A stretch of 64,000 nucleotides of DNA from Pseudomonas sp. C1C7 (GTDB lineage Bacteria > Pseudomonadota > Gammaproteobacteria > Pseudomonadales > Pseudomonadaceae): the NCBI RefSeq assembly GCF_013359595.1, contig NZ_JABFMP010000003.1, positions 124,001 through 188,000 of the forward strand, given 5' to 3'. The notes beneath the pieces were generated by a model that ran no database searches, had not been told where the DNA came from, and saw only the letters and a program-made list of their open reading frames with translations. The position numbers and the translations under genes are program-made. This document shows positions 1 through 11,833 of this stretch, one piece after another. How positions within the stretch are numbered: the first letter of the stretch is position 1; each line of letters opens with the position of its first letter.

Positions 1-69
1 TTTCATACCCACAAACAGTTCCTCACATAGGGTGAAATCGTCGCTTACGCAACGTCGAGTGCTAGTTAA

Positions 70-304
70 ATCTTGAAAAATAGGGCGGCATACTTACCTT
101 CGCTCATTCAGCTGCCGCGCCCTATTGGGTGCACCGCTACCGCTTTCCATACCCCGTTCGCAAATGGGTTTAATCTTTCAGCACTGTTTGCAGCCAGTAT
201 TCATAAGGCAAACGATGTCGCTCGGTTGGCTGCTCGCGAAAATTCGCGCAGTGAATTCGGAACACGTTTTTGGCAAGATAGACTCCAGCACGCATAAGTT
301 TCAT
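70..304 (-). pseudogene. IS110-family transposase remnant (N-terminal part)
   Basis: Reading leftward from an ATG at 304, behind an AAGGAG ribosome site, gives a start MKLMRAGVYLAKNVF, close to the GVDLAKNVFQVH beginning of IS110/IS1111 transposases. The frame stops after about 44 codons. Further left another frame gives MESGSGAPNRARQLN, matching the family motif MEACGGAHHWARQLN, and then breaks again. The remnant therefore carries at least two frame disruptions and cannot make a full transposase of about 340 residues. It probably marks an old insertion at the edge of the metal cargo. The rest of the element is outside the window or lost. Confidence 0.6.
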
Positions 305-306
305 GT

Positions 307-384
307 ATGGACTCCTTCTCACTGTTGACTGAGATTTGCACCTTCAATCTGGCACTCAAGACGTTAAAGTGAGGAGGAGTCCAT
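307..384. repeat. 17-bp imperfect inverted repeat pair
   Basis: Positions 307-323 (ATGGACTCCTTCTCACT) and 368-384 are inverted copies with one mismatch, separated by 44 bp. The left copy contains the ribosome site of the IS110-type remnant. The pair may be a terminal or subterminal repeat of that insertion sequence, or a regulatory hairpin. Confidence 0.55.
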
Positions 385-433
385 CTTATTGCGTTGGGTC
401 GGCTCCGGGCCGCTGAGAGAGAAAGCAGATCTA

Positions 434-814
434 TTAGTCAAACATCTCTCGCAAAAACGATTTTTTATGATGCGTCTGCTGCCCGTGATGCCCGCCTTGG
501 TTGTGATGGCCACTCTGATGAGTCTTTTGATGGCCATCCCTCCAGCCGCCACCATGATGCGCTGGCTGCTCGCTATGCTGACTGTACGCAGGTTGGGCAT
601 ACGCTGGTTGACCTGCTGGTGCTCCATCTTGCCTCTGAATTGGTGAGTTCTGTGGAAGAAAACGAACGGACTCCTGTTGTTGACTGCGTTCAATGATCTT
701 GTCGAGTTCACCTCGATCGAGCCAAACGCCACGGCACTGAGGGCAGTAGTCAATTTCAATACTTTGGCGCTCAGTCATTACCAGCGCGATATCTTTGCAA
801 ACTGGACATTGCAT
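434..814 (-). CDS. TFIIB-type zinc-ribbon protein with His-rich tail
   Basis: This 126-residue protein begins with a zinc ribbon: C3-x2-C6 and C24-x2-C27 with the context CPVCKDIAL and CPQCRGVWLDRGELDKI, typical of the zf-TFIIB family of small bacterial proteins. The C-terminal half is rich in His, Gln and Gly and ends HHKKSFLREMFD, which suggests metal binding. I chose the ATG at 814 because AAGGAAC sits just upstream and the zinc ribbon starts at residue 3; the frame is open further upstream but runs into the end of the ATPase gene. It lies 49 bp downstream of the P-type ATPase and is probably cotranscribed with it. Its role in metal handling is inferred from composition and context. Confidence 0.8.
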   Translation of the reverse strand: MQCPVCKDIALVMTERQSIEIDYCPQCRGVWLDRGELDKIIERSQQQESVRFLPQNSPIQRQDGAPAGQPAYAQPAYSQHSEQPAHHGGGWRDGHQKTHQSGHHNQGGHHGQQTHHKKSFLREMFD

Positions 815-863
815 AATCTTAGTTCCTTCGTGCAAATCAGTAATCGAAGACGCGGAGGTCATA

Positions 864-3260
864 TCACCTGCGCAACAGCCGCAATCCATTGAATACGACG
901 AGCAAGCTCGCCCCCACATCCGCAAAAACGGCCATCCACAATGTTGCGTGGCCAGATAATGCCAACCCTAGAAAAACTACCTTGATACCCAATGCCAATC
1001 CGATGTTCTGCTTTAGTACCGATGCGCACCGACGACTCAAACTAATGAAATCAGCGATCTTGCGCGGGTCATCATCCATGATGGCAACATCCGCAGTTTC
1101 AAGCGCAGTAGCGGTGCCTGCGGCTCCCATTGCAAAACCGATATCGGATTGCGCCAATGCCGGCGCATCGTTCACGCCATCCCCCACCATGCCAACAGAA
1201 CCATAACGACGCTTGAGTTCAGCGACGGCAGTTTGTTTGTCTTCAGGCATGAGATTTCCGCGCGCATCATTGATACCTAACTGCGCGGCAATGGAGTTGG
1301 CGGTTGCCGGGTTATCCCCCGTGAGCATTACCGGTACAACATTCATGGCTTTCAAAGCGGTTACGGCAGCAAAACTTTCAGCCCGTACCGTGTCAGCTAC
1401 TGCGAAAATCGCTACTGGACCGTTGGCAGCACAAAGCACGATTACCGTTTTTCCCGCGTTTTCCAGCAACGACAACCGAGCCTCAAGCGCTGGAGAACAC
1501 ACGCCCAGCTCTTCAACCAAGCGATGGTTACCCAGGTGCCATGATTGACCATCGATATTGCCTTTGACGCCACGACCGTTGAGTACACTGAAGTCCTCAA
1601 CCGGCATAATCGCCGCCTTCGGCTGCTGTAATTTCCAGCCGCTGACCAAGGCTTTGGCTACTGGATGCGTACTATGTTCGTCAAGGCTCGCGGCGATCAG
1701 CAAAGCACGTTCGATAGGCAAATCGGTAAACGGTTCAATGTCGGTCAGTACAGGCTTGCCTTGGGTCAAAGTACCGGTCTTGTCGAGAGCAACAACCTTC
1801 AGAAAACGGCCACTTTCAAGATAAGCACCACCTTTGATCAAGATGCCGTGCCTGGCTGCTGCGGTTAGCCCACTGACAACGGTTATCGGGGTTGAAACCA
1901 CCAGAGCGCACGGGCAAGCGATGACCAAAAGGACCAGCGCCTGATAGAGCCATTCACCCCATGCTCCACCAATGATGACTGGACCTAGGACTGCGACCAG
2001 GAGAGCGAGAACAACCACTGCGGGGGTGTAATAGCGTGCGAACTGATCTACAAACCGCTGTGTAGGCGCTCGTTGAGACTGCGCGTCTTGAATGGCCGCA
2101 GCAATTCGCGCAAGGGTACTTTCCCCTGCTACAGCTGTAACGGTAGCTTCAACCACACCGTCCGTAACGATGGTGCCAGCGTAAAGCGGATCACCGACCT
2201 GCTTATCAACCGGTAGGCTTTCGCCAGTAATGGGAGCCTGGTCCAGTGCAGCGCGCCCAGAATCTACCTTGGCATCCAGTGGCACACGCGAACCTGTGCG
2301 AACCCGGATACGACTACCGAGCAATACACTCGCTACGGCCTGCTCTTTCCAGCCATTTTCGGTCATGACCTCAGCAGTTTCTGGCGCCAATGCGGTCAGC
2401 GACTTAATAGCGTTGCGCGCCCGTTCCAGAGAAAGTGCTTCGATGGCTTCTGCAATAGCGAATAGAAAAACTACCATCGAGGCTTCAGGCCATTTCCCGA
2501 TGACGAGGGCACCTACGACAGCCAGCGACATCAGGAAATAGATGTTCAATGTGAAGTTTTTAACTGCAATCCAACCCTTTTTAAGTGTTGGCAGGCCACC
2601 AGCCAGGATAGACAGAGCGGCCAAAACCATCACAGGCCAAGAGCTTTCTTGCCCGGTTGTCCATGCAATGACTTCAGCGGCGATAGCCGAGACGCCGCTG
2701 ATGGCCAACAACCCTTTTAATTTTGCGCTTAGCACTGGGGGAAGTGCCGAAGGGGCAGTACCGGCCTCAATCAAGGTCGGCCCCATGTCCAGTGCAACTA
2801 ATGCGGTGACGATTGACTGTGGATCATCCAGACGGTGATGCACGGTCAACTCACGATTCAACAGGTTGAAGTCGAGTCGGACAATCCCAGGCATTGGCTC
2901 CAGCCGGTTACGGATCAGGCGCTCCTCTGTGGGGCAATCCATTTTGTCGATGCGATACCGAACATTGCTGGTCCCTTCCGGAGCCGGATGGCTCTTGCTG
3001 GGCGCAAAACCGCCCGTTGCGTGAGTGCCATGAGCACAACAAGTATCGACATGGTCATGAGCATCTGTTTCATGGTCGTGAGCATGTGAGCCGTGATCAT
3101 GCGCGTGTGAGTCAGGGCCGTGAGTATGCTGGCCATGATCACTTTGATGCGCATTGTGATGGACGGGTTTAATTGCTTGCTGATGATCAGAGCCACAACA
3201 ATCGTCTTTCTTCACAACCTGAAGGCGGACGATTGGCTTAGGTTTACTTTCCAGACTCAT
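864..3260 (-). CDS. cadA: Heavy-metal P-type ATPase, CadA/ZntA-like (Cd/Zn/Pb export)
   Basis: A 798-residue P1B-type ATPase that would pump Cd, Zn or Pb ions out across the inner membrane. After a long His/Asp-rich segment (about residues 20-85) comes a metal-binding domain with the motif MDCPTEE, then TGESLP, the ion-pathway CPC at 449-451, the phosphorylated D493 in DKTGT and the hinge GDGVNDAP. The ATG at 3260 is preferred over one at 3296 because the latter falls in the -10 element of a MerR-type promoter. The zinc-ribbon gene follows on the same strand. The promoter predicts metal-dependent control by a CadR-like activator, but no such gene lies alongside. Family assignment is firm; the exact metal range is inferred. 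Confidence 0.92.
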   Translation of the reverse strand: MSLESKPKPIVRLQVVKKDDCCGSDHQQAIKPVHHNAHQSDHGQHTHGPDSHAHDHGSHAHDHETDAHDHVDTCCAHGTHATGGFAPSKSHPAPEGTSNVRYRIDKMDCPTEERLIRNRLEPMPGIVRLDFNLLNRELTVHHRLDDPQSIVTALVALDMGPTLIEAGTAPSALPPVLSAKLKGLLAISGVSAIAAEVIAWTTGQESSWPVMVLAALSILAGGLPTLKKGWIAVKNFTLNIYFLMSLAVVGALVIGKWPEASMVVFLFAIAEAIEALSLERARNAIKSLTALAPETAEVMTENGWKEQAVASVLLGSRIRVRTGSRVPLDAKVDSGRAALDQAPITGESLPVDKQVGDPLYAGTIVTDGVVEATVTAVAGESTLARIAAAIQDAQSQRAPTQRFVDQFARYYTPAVVVLALLVAVLGPVIIGGAWGEWLYQALVLLVIACPCALVVSTPITVVSGLTAAARHGILIKGGAYLESGRFLKVVALDKTGTLTQGKPVLTDIEPFTDLPIERALLIAASLDEHSTHPVAKALVSGWKLQQPKAAIMPVEDFSVLNGRGVKGNIDGQSWHLGNHRLVEELGVCSPALEARLSLLENAGKTVIVLCAANGPVAIFAVADTVRAESFAAVTALKAMNVVPVMLTGDNPATANSIAAQLGINDARGNLMPEDKQTAVAELKRRYGSVGMVGDGVNDAPALAQSDIGFAMGAAGTATALETADVAIMDDDPRKIADFISLSRRCASVLKQNIGLALGIKVVFLGLALSGHATLWMAVFADVGASLLVVFNGLRLLRR

Positions 3261-3290
3261 GAGGCTTCTACCGGTAAGAACAATGACGCC

Positions 3291-3321
3291 ATTCAACAGC
3301 CTGTACCTACTACAGGGTCAA
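3291..3321 (-). promoter_or_regulatory. MerR/CadR-type promoter with operator dyad
   Basis: On the minus strand a -35 TTGACC (3316-3321) and a -10 TTGAAT (3291-3296) are separated by 19 bp. The spacer holds a perfect 6-bp dyad, CCTGTA-n5-TACAGG (3300-3316). The long spacer with a central dyad is the hallmark of promoters activated by MerR-family regulators such as CadR. It points at the ATPase gene, giving a leader of about 25 bases. Confidence 0.85.
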
Positions 3322-3557
3322 GCGATGAATGACGCCATTTGACATTCCAATAGGGCTAATTTTCGGTCAGCGGTGTGGACCATGAGCCTGCGTCTTCGCA
3401 GGAGTGCTATTTTTTAGGCATCTCAAGAATTACTGCCCTTGCATGGACTCCATATTTTTTTGCGACTAACTCGATAACCGCAGGCTTTACTCAGCGAGAG
3501 AGATTGGGAACGACCACATGCCCATTTGTCTAATCCCTCATACCAAAGGAGAACCCG

Positions 3558-4469
3558 ATGAGCGCTGGTCATAGCCACGGTGAAGTACGTGCAGGGCACG
3601 AGAAAAAATTGTGGGTAGCTCTGGCGCTGACGACGAGTTTCATGGTCGCAGAGGTCATTGGGGCTTTCATCACTGGCAGCTTGGCATTGCTATCGGATGC
3701 CGCTCATATGCTTACCGATTCCACTGCCCTTGCAATTTCATTAGTGGCAATTCAGATCGCTAAACGCCCCGCAGATAAAAAACGAACATTTGGCTATGCG
3801 CGTTTTGAGATTCTCGCGGCTGCATTCAATGCGATTCTGCTGTTCATGGTGGCGGTGTACATCCTGTACGAGGCCTATCAGCGGCTTAAGACTCCAACAG
3901 AAATCCAATCGACTGCCATGTTGATCGTAGCGTTGATAGGGTTGGCGGTGAACCTTGTCTCAATGCGTTTGCTCATGTCTGGTAGTACTGAAAGCCTCAA
4001 TGTCAAAGGCGCATATCTTGAGGTCTGGAGCGATATGTTGGGTTCCCTCGGCGTGATCGGGGCGGCACTGATTATTCGTTTTACCGGATGGTCCTGGGTT
4101 GACTCAGTTGTAGCTGCGGCCATCGGATTTTGGGTTCTCCCCAGAACGTGGGTTTTACTTAAAGAAAGCATGAACATACTTTTGCAGGGGGTTCCGGAAG
4201 GAGTCGATATCGCTGAAGTGGAGTCCAGAATCAGGGCGATTGAAGGCGTTGAGGATATCCATGACCTGCATATCTGGGCGCTAACCAGCGGTAAAAACGT
4301 TATGAGTGCTCACCTTGTCGTCCAGCGCTCCTCAGGCGCAGAGCAAGAGATACTGACAAAAGTGACACGACTGATGAGTGAAGCATTTCATATTGACCAT
4401 ACGACGCTTCAGATAGAGAACTCGCAATTTCATGCCGGCCTCGCAGAAAACGAAGGTATGCAGCACTAA
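3558..4469 (+). CDS. czcD: Cation diffusion facilitator, CzcD-type
   Basis: A 303-residue CDF-family antiporter that exports Zn, Co or Cd from the cytoplasm in exchange for protons. The His-containing N-terminus is followed by six predicted membrane helices. The family's metal-site motif LSDAAHMLTD lies in helix 2 and the partner W-VDS motif in helix 5; the C-terminal cytoplasmic domain contains EGVEDIHDLHIWAL, standard for CDF proteins. A strong AAAGGAGA ribosome site precedes the ATG. It is divergent from the ATPase gene and occupies the place where a cadR regulator is often found. Length matches the family. Identity is secure, substrate range less so. Confidence 0.92.
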   Translation: MSAGHSHGEVRAGHEKKLWVALALTTSFMVAEVIGAFITGSLALLSDAAHMLTDSTALAISLVAIQIAKRPADKKRTFGYARFEILAAAFNAILLFMVAVYILYEAYQRLKTPTEIQSTAMLIVALIGLAVNLVSMRLLMSGSTESLNVKGAYLEVWSDMLGSLGVIGAALIIRFTGWSWVDSVVAAAIGFWVLPRTWVLLKESMNILLQGVPEGVDIAEVESRIRAIEGVEDIHDLHIWALTSGKNVMSAHLVVQRSSGAEQEILTKVTRLMSEAFHIDHTTLQIENSQFHAGLAENEGMQH

Positions 4470-4824
4470 GAATCGCTTCAAGTTTGTTCCGCGGTGGGTA
4501 TGGACCGCAGCTATGTCACTGGAATACTTCAGTCGAAATAGGGGGAAATCCAGAGCCAAGAAATACACAGCTCAGAAAATTCATTTCTGACCTTCAAAAC
4601 GCCCCAGGCCAGATGAAGACAATGTCGATCTTGGCTAATTAACCTCTACCGCCACCTGCTCGCATCTCGAAAAGCGGTCTGGGCAGGCTGACCCAATTCC
4701 CCCCCAATACAGGGGAATCCCCCCAATCTCATCTTTCCTTCCGAAGCCATCGGATCGACTTCGATCGCCTACAGAACGTCGACTAAATGAGCTTTCTTCA
4801 ACCTTCAAAGTCACCAGCCGCGGC
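4470..4824. other. Intergenic region, no gene seen
   Basis: This gap between czcD and the multicopper oxidase promoter holds no convincing open frame. It includes C-rich runs around 4695-4730. An ATG at 4787 is in frame with the oxidase but has no ribosome site and would add a non-signal N-terminus. Confidence 0.5.
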
Positions 4825-4840
4825 TGGCATGGTCCCTGCT
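4825..4840 (+). promoter_or_regulatory. Sigma-54 (RpoN)-like promoter for the multicopper oxidase
   Basis: TGGCAT-GGTCC-CTGCT has the GG (4826-4827) and GC (4838-4839) elements at the spacing of the -24/-12 consensus TGGCAC-n5-TTGCW. It lies about 80 bp before the oxidase ATG. Only two or three consensus positions differ. An NtrC-type activator would be needed; none is encoded here. Confidence 0.5.
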
Positions 4841-4921
4841 TGCATCCCCAATATGGGGCAGAGTGCTATCAACGCAATGCGGGTTTGGCCAGGCGCCACA
4901 TCATGCAGGGAGGAATTGAGC

Positions 4922-8350
<3,429 letters not shown>

Positions 8351-8426
8351 CCGGTAGCACCTTGCACTCCAGCCCGTACAGGTGGAGTGCAAGGCTTACA
8401 TCAGTACTCTGCACAGGACAATAATC

Positions 8427-9473
8427 ATGATCACTTCACACTGGGCAAAGCCGATCAACCCCCTTCGCCTGCTGCTGCTTTTCATCCTGGGCATCACCGG
8501 CTGGTCAGCAGCCGTTGCCGAAGACAGTGACTCGAGTACACCTTGGGGACGGGATTACTTCCCCAATACCGAACTGATCAATCAGGACGGGCAAAAGAAG
8601 CGTTTTTTTGACGACCTGATCAAGGACAAGGTGGTGGCGATTAACTTCATCTTCACCTCCTGCACCGACTCCTGCCCACTGGAGACCGCACGCCTGCTGC
8701 AGGTCCAGAAAGTCCTCGGTGATCGGGTTGGCAAGGATGTATTTCTTTACTCAATCAGCATCGACCCGGAAACCGACACGCCAGAGGTGCTGAAGAAATA
8801 CACGGAGAAATTCAGGATCGGCCCTGGCTGGCAATTCCTCACCGGCAACAAGGACGACATCACCGCGTTGCGCAAGAGCCTGGGCCTGTTCATCGACGGC
8901 ATCGACAACGGCCGCAACAAGGACCACAACCTGAGCCTGATCATCGGCAACCAGAGCACAGGCCGCTGGATGAAATCTTCACCCATGGAAAACCCCTACA
9001 TTCTGGCTGACCGTTTGAGTAAAACCCTGCAGAACTGGAAAGACCCCAGCACCAACGATCAGGATTACGCCAGCGCGCCGACCCTGCGTCCGCCAAGCGC
9101 CGGCGAACAGATCTATCGCACCCGCTGCTCGTCCTGCCATACCCTGGGCGACACCGAGAACGCCGGCATGCGCAGCATCGGCCCGGACCTGGTCGGCGTC
9201 ACCCGCCAACGCGACCCGCAGTGGCTGAAGCGCTGGATCAAAGAGCCGGATCAAATGCTGGCCGAGAAAGACGCGCTGGCGATGCAGTTGTTTGAGCAAT
9301 ACAACAACATTGCAATGCCCAATCTGCGCCTAGGCGAAATAGAGGCCAATGCCGTACTCACCTATCTAGCAGAAGAAACCGATCGGTTGCAGCCTGAATC
9401 ACCGATGGCGCAGGACACGCATGAAGGACCTCACCAGCACGCTGGCCCCAAGATTCAGCAACAAGGCGGTTAG
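8427..9473 (+). CDS. SCO1/SenC domain fused to cytochrome c
   Basis: This 348-residue exported protein combines two domains. After a signal peptide (to about residue 33) comes an SCO thioredoxin-fold domain with the copper-binding pair C79-x3-C83 in FTSCTDSCP and a downstream His in DHNLSL. The C-terminal part is a mono-haem cytochrome c with C234-x2-C237-H238 and a likely axial Met in AMPNL. SCO proteins deliver copper to oxidases or reduce their cysteines; the haem domain suggests electron transfer. It lies 76 bp after the multicopper oxidase and is probably in the same transcript, so it may metallate that enzyme or accept its electrons. The ATG at 8427 is chosen over 8382 because it gives a proper signal peptide. 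Confidence 0.88.
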   Translation: MITSHWAKPINPLRLLLLFILGITGWSAAVAEDSDSSTPWGRDYFPNTELINQDGQKKRFFDDLIKDKVVAINFIFTSCTDSCPLETARLLQVQKVLGDRVGKDVFLYSISIDPETDTPEVLKKYTEKFRIGPGWQFLTGNKDDITALRKSLGLFIDGIDNGRNKDHNLSLIIGNQSTGRWMKSSPMENPYILADRLSKTLQNWKDPSTNDQDYASAPTLRPPSAGEQIYRTRCSSCHTLGDTENAGMRSIGPDLVGVTRQRDPQWLKRWIKEPDQMLAEKDALAMQLFEQYNNIAMPNLRLGEIEANAVLTYLAEETDRLQPESPMAQDTHEGPHQHAGPKIQQQGG

Positions 9474-9495
9474 TTCGAGTGCTGGTTAGTTCACA

Positions 9496-9531
9496 GGGGC
9501 ACTCTGCGCAAGTGATCGCTAAGAGTGCCCC
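9496..9531. terminator. Hairpin between convergent genes
   Basis: A perfect 10-bp stem (GGGGCACTCT, 9496-9505, with AGAGTGCCCC, 9522-9531) and a 16-base loop separate the SCO gene from the convergent DsbA-like gene. The following T-run is weak. Confidence 0.6.
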
Positions 9532-9599
9532 CTTATTGCCTTTACCAAGCCAAGACTATCTTCAAAACTATCGATTGGTTCAAGCAAGCTCAATACCTG

Positions 9600-10244
9600 C
9601 TATTGCGACTGAGCGATTTCACTGCGGATCAGGTCGTAAAGTGGTTGAGGACCGAAATTTGTTAGCGGCTTGCCGTTAACGAAGAAGGTTGGTGTTTTAC
9701 TCACACCAACGGCCGTTGCATCAGCCGCATCTTTTTCGACCGTAGCCGTAATATCCGCCGACATCATTTGTTCTTTGGCCTTATCAACGTCCAACCCGGC
9801 CTGACCTGCAGCGGTCCATGCCGCAGATGCAGTCGCGTCATCATGCCATTGTCCCTGCGACTCAAGAACAGCTTCCAGTACCGGTACAAACACACCTTGC
9901 TTGCGGGCGGTTTCGAGGATCCGAATGGCTTCCTCTGAGCCTTTGTGAAGTCGAACGTAACGCAACACCAGCCGAACATCGGATGGATGCTTGGCCATCA
10001 TCTGTTTAACGATGGGATAGAACGCACGGCAGCTTTCACACGAAGGATCGAAGAACTCGACGATCGTGACCGGAGCGTTGGCAGGACCAAAGCTTGGTGA
10101 ATGAAAGCGCACAAGTGAGCTCGCTTTCTGCACGGGAGCTTCAGCTTGAGGCACAGTGGATGCACGATCATAAAAAAAGGCCGCGAATGCGAAGCCGATG
10201 ATGGCAAGCAGACTGACAGCGAGAACGACATTACGTTTGCTCAT
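9600..10244 (-). CDS. DsbA-family (DsbG/BdbD-like) thiol oxidoreductase
   Basis: A 214-residue periplasmic thioredoxin-fold protein. A single N-terminal membrane or signal segment (about residues 5-24) is followed by VTIVEFFDPSCESC with the active pair C69-x2-C72, and later by the cis-Pro loop region KTPTFFVNGKPL. Such proteins introduce or shuffle disulfides in exported proteins. The ATG at 10244 overlaps the end of the DsbB-like gene by 14 bp, which indicates translational coupling and a dedicated oxidant-reoxidant pair. In metal islands such pairs are thought to fold copper proteins; here the multicopper oxidase or SCO protein is the obvious candidate client. That role is inferred from position. 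Confidence 0.88.
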   Translation of the reverse strand: MSKRNVVLAVSLLAIIGFAFAAFFYDRASTVPQAEAPVQKASSLVRFHSPSFGPANAPVTIVEFFDPSCESCRAFYPIVKQMMAKHPSDVRLVLRYVRLHKGSEEAIRILETARKQGVFVPVLEAVLESQGQWHDDATASAAWTAAGQAGLDVDKAKEQMMSADITATVEKDAADATAVGVSKTPTFFVNGKPLTNFGPQPLYDLIRSEIAQSQ

Positions 10245-10680
10245 GCGCAAACCTCCGGCGAATGACGACAAGAAGAATGATAAGGAGACTGAACACGCTT
10301 AGTGAAAGCAGTGGCAATGGAACACCGCTAAAAATAGTCATCTCAGCCCCGGAGCAGGACGGGCCAGCACCACAGGGTTTGAGACCTTCCGAAAGAACCT
10401 CGAAATAAAGCAGGTTGTGATATAGCGCAACCAGCCAGCCCATCCCCGCCAAAGGCAATGCATAACGCCAGACACCCGTGTCCGAAATGCAGCAAGCAAC
10501 TCCCAGCACCAGAACGAGTGGAAACATAAATGCCCGCTGAAACCAACAGAGTACGCAGGGCGCTTGCCCCATGACTTCTCCGACAAACAACACGACCATG
10601 GTTGAAATCAGGGAAAGCAGCCATGCACAGAGCAGAAGCGTCCATCCACTGGGTGAACGTTGTGTGTTTATGGTTTCCAT
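10231..10680 (-). CDS. DsbB/BdbC-family disulfide bond formation protein
   Basis: A 149-residue inner-membrane protein with four predicted helices. The first periplasmic loop pair is C42-x2-C45 (APCVLCWFQR), the signature of DsbB/BdbC proteins, and a second Cys pair lies in LKPCGAGPSCSG. It would pass electrons from a DsbA-like partner to quinone. It is the first gene of a two-gene minus-strand operon with the DsbA-like gene. The length is close to BdbC and shorter than E. coli DsbB. Its start at 10680 is preceded by AAAGG at somewhat long spacing. Upstream lies the histidine kinase remnant. Confidence 0.88.
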   Translation of the reverse strand: METINTQRSPSGWTLLLCAWLLSLISTMVVLFVGEVMGQAPCVLCWFQRAFMFPLVLVLGVACCISDTGVWRYALPLAGMGWLVALYHNLLYFEVLSEGLKPCGAGPSCSGAEMTIFSGVPLPLLSLSVFSLLIILLVVIRRRFAHEQT

Positions 10681-10919
10681 CGAGTCAAAACCTTTATAGT
10701 CGTCGGGCGCGTGCAGCTAGGCCTACCAACTGAGTGCACAAGACAAAGAATCTTGGGGGATACAAGCCCAAGCAAAAGGACACGGTTCGACATGACAACG
10801 TTGACGGACTAATTAGCAAAAAGGAAAAGCACAGCGCTCCTTATGCAGAAACGAGTACCTTTTTTAGGATCTAGCCAATCTAGCATCTGTAGGCCGGCTA
10901 ACTGGTAATGACTCAACCA

Positions 10920-11242
10920 ACAATATTGTTACAGCTGATGTCGTCACCCCCATCCAATACTGAAGTCTCAAAATCCATCCAGGCAAGTGTGGATGACACT
11001 CAACAATGGCTGCATCTCATCGTTGCTGATACCGGGGATGCAACATCAAGACAACAGGAGATAATGGCTTTCAAACCTATTACACCACCAAGCAAGGCAA
11101 GCAGGGCATCGTGGTGATTATGGTTAAGCCGATCATGGAAAGTTTTGATGGAGAAGCCAGTCTGACCCATCACCAAGACCATGGAACATCTGTCCAATTG
11201 AATTTCAGGGTCATGGAAAGAAGAGCCAATGGATTGCGTTAG
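10920..11242 (+). pseudogene. Sensor histidine kinase remnant (ATPase-domain end)
   Basis: In one frame WLHLIVADTGDATSRQQEIM resembles the G1 box region (hL-hxDxGxGI) of a histidine kinase ATPase domain. After a +1-type frame change near 11065 the next frame reads FQTYYTTKQGKQGIVV and continues to a stop at 11240-11242, matching the F-PFYTTK-GTGLGL segment and the final GTSVQLNF strand, with key glycines lost. Nothing N-terminal (HisKA, sensor) is recognisable, so this is a decayed 3' fragment. It may be what is left of a regulatory gene for the metal cargo. Confidence 0.6.
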
Positions 11243-11580
11243 TCTTCGCGCAACAGTTCCTCCAGATCAGCGGAAAGCGGCATGACGGAAAACGCGCTGA
11301 TACGCGCTCGTCCAGTGTTGCCGGCTGGTACCCAAATCGTGGAAAACAACAATGCCGCAATGATCCGAGGAAACTGACCAGCCACCTCTCGCCAATCTTT
11401 TGTAAGTAAGCCCAGCTTGAGCATGAGCCAATGAGATTTCGTGTGAGCCACCGGCATCCGCTGGGTGAGGATATGCGCACGCTCTAACCATTGATAGGCA
11501 GCCTGAAAGTCATCGACGCTGGCGGCGAGTTTCGCCTTATGAAAAGCCTCATTTATTGCGATACGCAAAGTCGCTTTCAT
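11239..11580 (-). CDS. DUF3703 family protein
   Basis: A 113-residue cytoplasmic protein that matches DUF3703 along its whole length: a helical start with AFHKAKLAASVDDFQAAYQWLERAHILTQR, then AHTKSHWLMLKLGLL, then RIIAALLFSTIWVPAGNTG. The family has no assigned function but is often found in heavy-metal resistance islands. The ATG at 11580 has GGAG eight bases upstream; a start at 11604 is less supported. Its stop codon meets the end of the convergent histidine kinase remnant. It is the last recognisable metal-cargo gene before the tns operon. Confidence 0.8.
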   Translation of the reverse strand: MKATLRIAINEAFHKAKLAASVDDFQAAYQWLERAHILTQRMPVAHTKSHWLMLKLGLLTKDWREVAGQFPRIIAALLFSTIWVPAGNTGRARISAFSVMPLSADLEELLRED

Positions 11581-11833
11581 TCCAATCTCCAGCCCGGAGC
11601 TCATTGTAGGACACGCTCAGGTATTGATCACAAGCGAGGAGACGAGCTCGTGACCATTGTAACGTGCAGTCATTTCGCGATTCAGCAAGGGTGTTACGAA
11701 ATGTTAGGCATCAGCCCCATCTAAAACCGCAACCATTACTTCGGGCGATTAGAAGCCGCAACGTAGCCAAGACTTCTTTCTCCCAAGTAGTACCTTCTAT
11801 GCAAATAGCCTGTCGAATTCAGCGGGCCATTTG

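Noticed and set aside
1..5. ATG on the minus strand at position 5 with GAGGA upstream
   Set aside because: Only one codon is inside the window, so no gene can be supported.
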